This document shows positions 62,712-64,000 of a DNA stretch of 64,000 nucleotides, piece by piece. Source of the DNA: Promethearchaeota archaeon (GTDB lineage: Archaea; Asgardarchaeota; Lokiarchaeia; Sigynarchaeales; SOKP01). The position numbers were made by a program, and so were the translations under genes. The notes under the pieces are model-generated. The model worked only from the letters and a program-made list of their open reading frames with translations. It made no database searches and had not been told where the DNA came from. Position 1 is the stretch's first letter; every line of letters starts with the position of its first letter. Location of the stretch: assembly GCA_016839655.1 (NCBI GenBank), contig JAEOTW010000097.1, forward strand, positions 1 to 64,000, in the 5' to 3' direction.

Positions 62712-64000
62712 GTGTCAGAAGAATTTAAACAAAATGAGAAAAAAGTAGAGGAATCTGAAAAAAAGTATCGAGATTTAGTTAATAATCTTACTGATATTAA
62801 TCTTGAAGTCAATGTGAATGGTATAGTAACTTATGTTAGCCCTCAATGTTATAATATCATGGGTTATCAACCGATGGAACTCCTAGGAAAAAACGCTCTG
62901 AATTATATCCATCCTGAGGATGTGTTAAAAATCGCAGAAGCAATGAAATTAGCACTTCAAACAAGTGAAAGAATTTCTGTTCCTAAATACAAGCTTTTGC
63001 ACAAAAATGGAAATATTATTTATGCCTCAGCAAAGGGAAAATATGTTAAGACAAATGAAAGTGAAAGATTTATCGTCACCATACAAGATATTACATCTCA
63101 GATATTAGTAGAGCAAAAGTTAAAGGAATCAGAAGAAAAATATCGAAGTTTAATTGATAATCTCACGGATATTATACTAGAACTCGATATAAATGGAACT
63201 ATAACTTATATTAGTCCTCAATGTTATAACATTGTAGGTTATCAACAAAATGAGCTTGTTGGAAAGAAAGCACTTAAATATATTCATCCAAAAGATGTAC
63301 TAAAATTAGTAGAATCAATGAAAAATGCAAGAGATACTAAAAAATTGATAGCTGCTCCTGATTTTAAACTTATCCATAAAAATGGAAATATCGTATATTC
63401 ATCAGCTAGAGGTAAACATGTTATTACAAATGGAATGGACAGATACATTGTTACATTAAGAGATATCACAACTAAAAAAAAAATAGAACTAAAATTGAAA
63501 GAATCTGAAGAGAAATATCGTTTAATTTCTGAAAATGCTAATGAGTTAATTCTTATAGTCAGTGAAACTTTAAATATTGAATACGTAAATAAAAAACCAT
63601 TATTAAAAATAGCAGGTTATTCTATTGATGAAGTTATTGGAAAAAGAGCTTTAAATTTCTTACATTTAGATGATAAAGAGAAAAGCTTCAAACAATTTTA
63701 TGAAGCTTTTAATAAAGAGGGGCATGGAATTGTAGAAGCTAAAGTGAGACACAGGGAAGGTCATTACTTCCATGTAGAAATAAATGGAAGTTTATTTCAT
63801 AATGAAAAAGGTGAACCCAAAGGTCTTCTAATCACTCGAGATATAACAGAGCGTAAAAAAGCTGAAAATCTCATAATTGAAGAATATAAAAAACTGGAAG
63901 AATTAAGCCAAATTAAAAGTGAATTAATTATGCAGGCCTCCCATGAACTCAAAACACCCTTAAGTTCAATATATGCCGCATCACAAATCCTTCTACAAAA
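62712..64000 (+). CDS. Multi-PAS sensor histidine kinase (3' end outside window)
   Basis: The frame is open from a GTG at 62712 (Shine-Dalgarno-like GAGG 8 bases upstream) to the window edge, 429 codons. It contains three PAS domains. The first two are near repeats of each other (YRDLVNNLTDINLEVNVNG with SPQCYNIMGY, and YRSLIDNLTDIILELDINGT with SPQCYNIVGY), and the third is more diverged. Each ends in an I-T-type linker (ITTKKKIELKL, ITERKKAENLI). The HisKA domain begins at the end, with phosphoacceptor His in MQASHELKTPLSSIYAAS. No membrane segment is seen, so it is a cytoplasmic sensor as far as visible. The ATPase domain must follow. Confidence 0.88.
   Translation, partial: MSEEFKQNEKKVEESEKKYRDLVNNLTDINLEVNVNGIVTYVSPQCYNIMGYQPMELLGKNALNYIHPEDVLKIAEAMKLALQTSERISVPKYKLLHKNGNIIYASAKGKYVKTNESERFIVTIQDITSQILVEQKLKESEEKYRSLIDNLTDIILELDINGTITYISPQCYNIVGYQQNELVGKKALKYIHPKDVLKLVESMKNARDTKKLIAAPDFKLIHKNGNIVYSSARGKHVITNGMDRYIVTLRDITTKKKIELKLKESEEKYRLISENANELILIVSETLNIEYVNKKPLLKIAGYSIDEVIGKRALNFLHLDDKEKSFKQFYEAFNKEGHGIVEAKVRHREGHYFHVEINGSLFHNEKGEPKGLLITRDITERKKAENLIIEEYKKLEELSQIKSELIMQASHELKTPLSSIYAASQILLQ

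Noticed and set aside
1..64000. CRISPR arrays, insertion sequences and rRNA genes
   Set aside because: No spaced direct repeats, transposase motifs or rRNA sequence were seen on either strand.

Overview
The window is strongly AT-rich, gene-dense archaeal DNA. It most resembles an Asgard archaeon of the Lokiarchaeia type (Promethearchaeota). Archaeal markers are a KH-domain CPSF-type ribonuclease (aCPSF1), an EF-2-like factor and a tRNA with introns. Asgard-type markers are a roadblock domain fused to a Ras-like GTPase, a gelsolin-like domain, a longin/roadblock-like protein, an EF-2 paralogue without the diphthamide loop, and a zinc-finger/winged-helix/appendage-like protein. The taxonomic placement is inferred from gene content; no rRNA lies in the window.

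Region 1 (1-32.7 kb) is a surface-glycan region with genes on both strands. It holds family-4, family-2, GT-C and GT87-like glycosyltransferases and two tandem acyltransferase-3 proteins. It also holds rhamnose-type nucleotide-sugar genes (rmlA, rmlC, rmlD and an extended SDR), a two-gene ABC transporter, two methyltransferases, an alkaline-phosphatase-superfamily enzyme, a B12-type radical SAM protein and a fucose-isomerase-like protein. Local duplications are frequent. The first gene is a glycosyltransferase broken by three in-frame TAA codons. rmlA and the phosphatase-superfamily gene appear to use non-standard start codons.

Region 2 (32.8-45.9 kb) is mostly information processing and housekeeping: the zinc-finger/winged-helix protein, a NikR-like regulator without nickel ligands, a Par14-like parvulin, a double-HNH protein, a tRNA-Gln that needs two 29-nt introns removed, dGTPase, a NapH-like Fe-S protein, aCPSF1, PurN and the EF-2 paralogue. 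Two intergenic segments can fold into long-range stem structures and are candidate non-coding RNAs.

Region 3 (45.9-61.2 kb, minus strand) is one large chemotaxis operon. In transcription order it reads: longin/roadblock-like protein, CheW, CheY, CheA, a 673-aa beta-rich protein, a 282-aa unknown, a CheW-CheC-CheC fusion, a gelsolin-like protein, CheR, CheB, CheD, CheC, roadblock-Ras GTPase, CheB. A complete bacterial-type adaptation and phosphorelay set is interleaved with eukaryote-like small-GTPase and actin-regulator modules. No methyl-accepting receptor, CheF or archaellum gene is present here. This is the most striking feature of the window and could couple chemosensory signalling to the Asgard cytoskeleton.

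Region 4 (61.2-64 kb) holds a long AT-rich intergenic stretch with palindromes, a small helical protein, tRNA-Gly(CCC) and the start of a multi-PAS histidine kinase that runs off the window.
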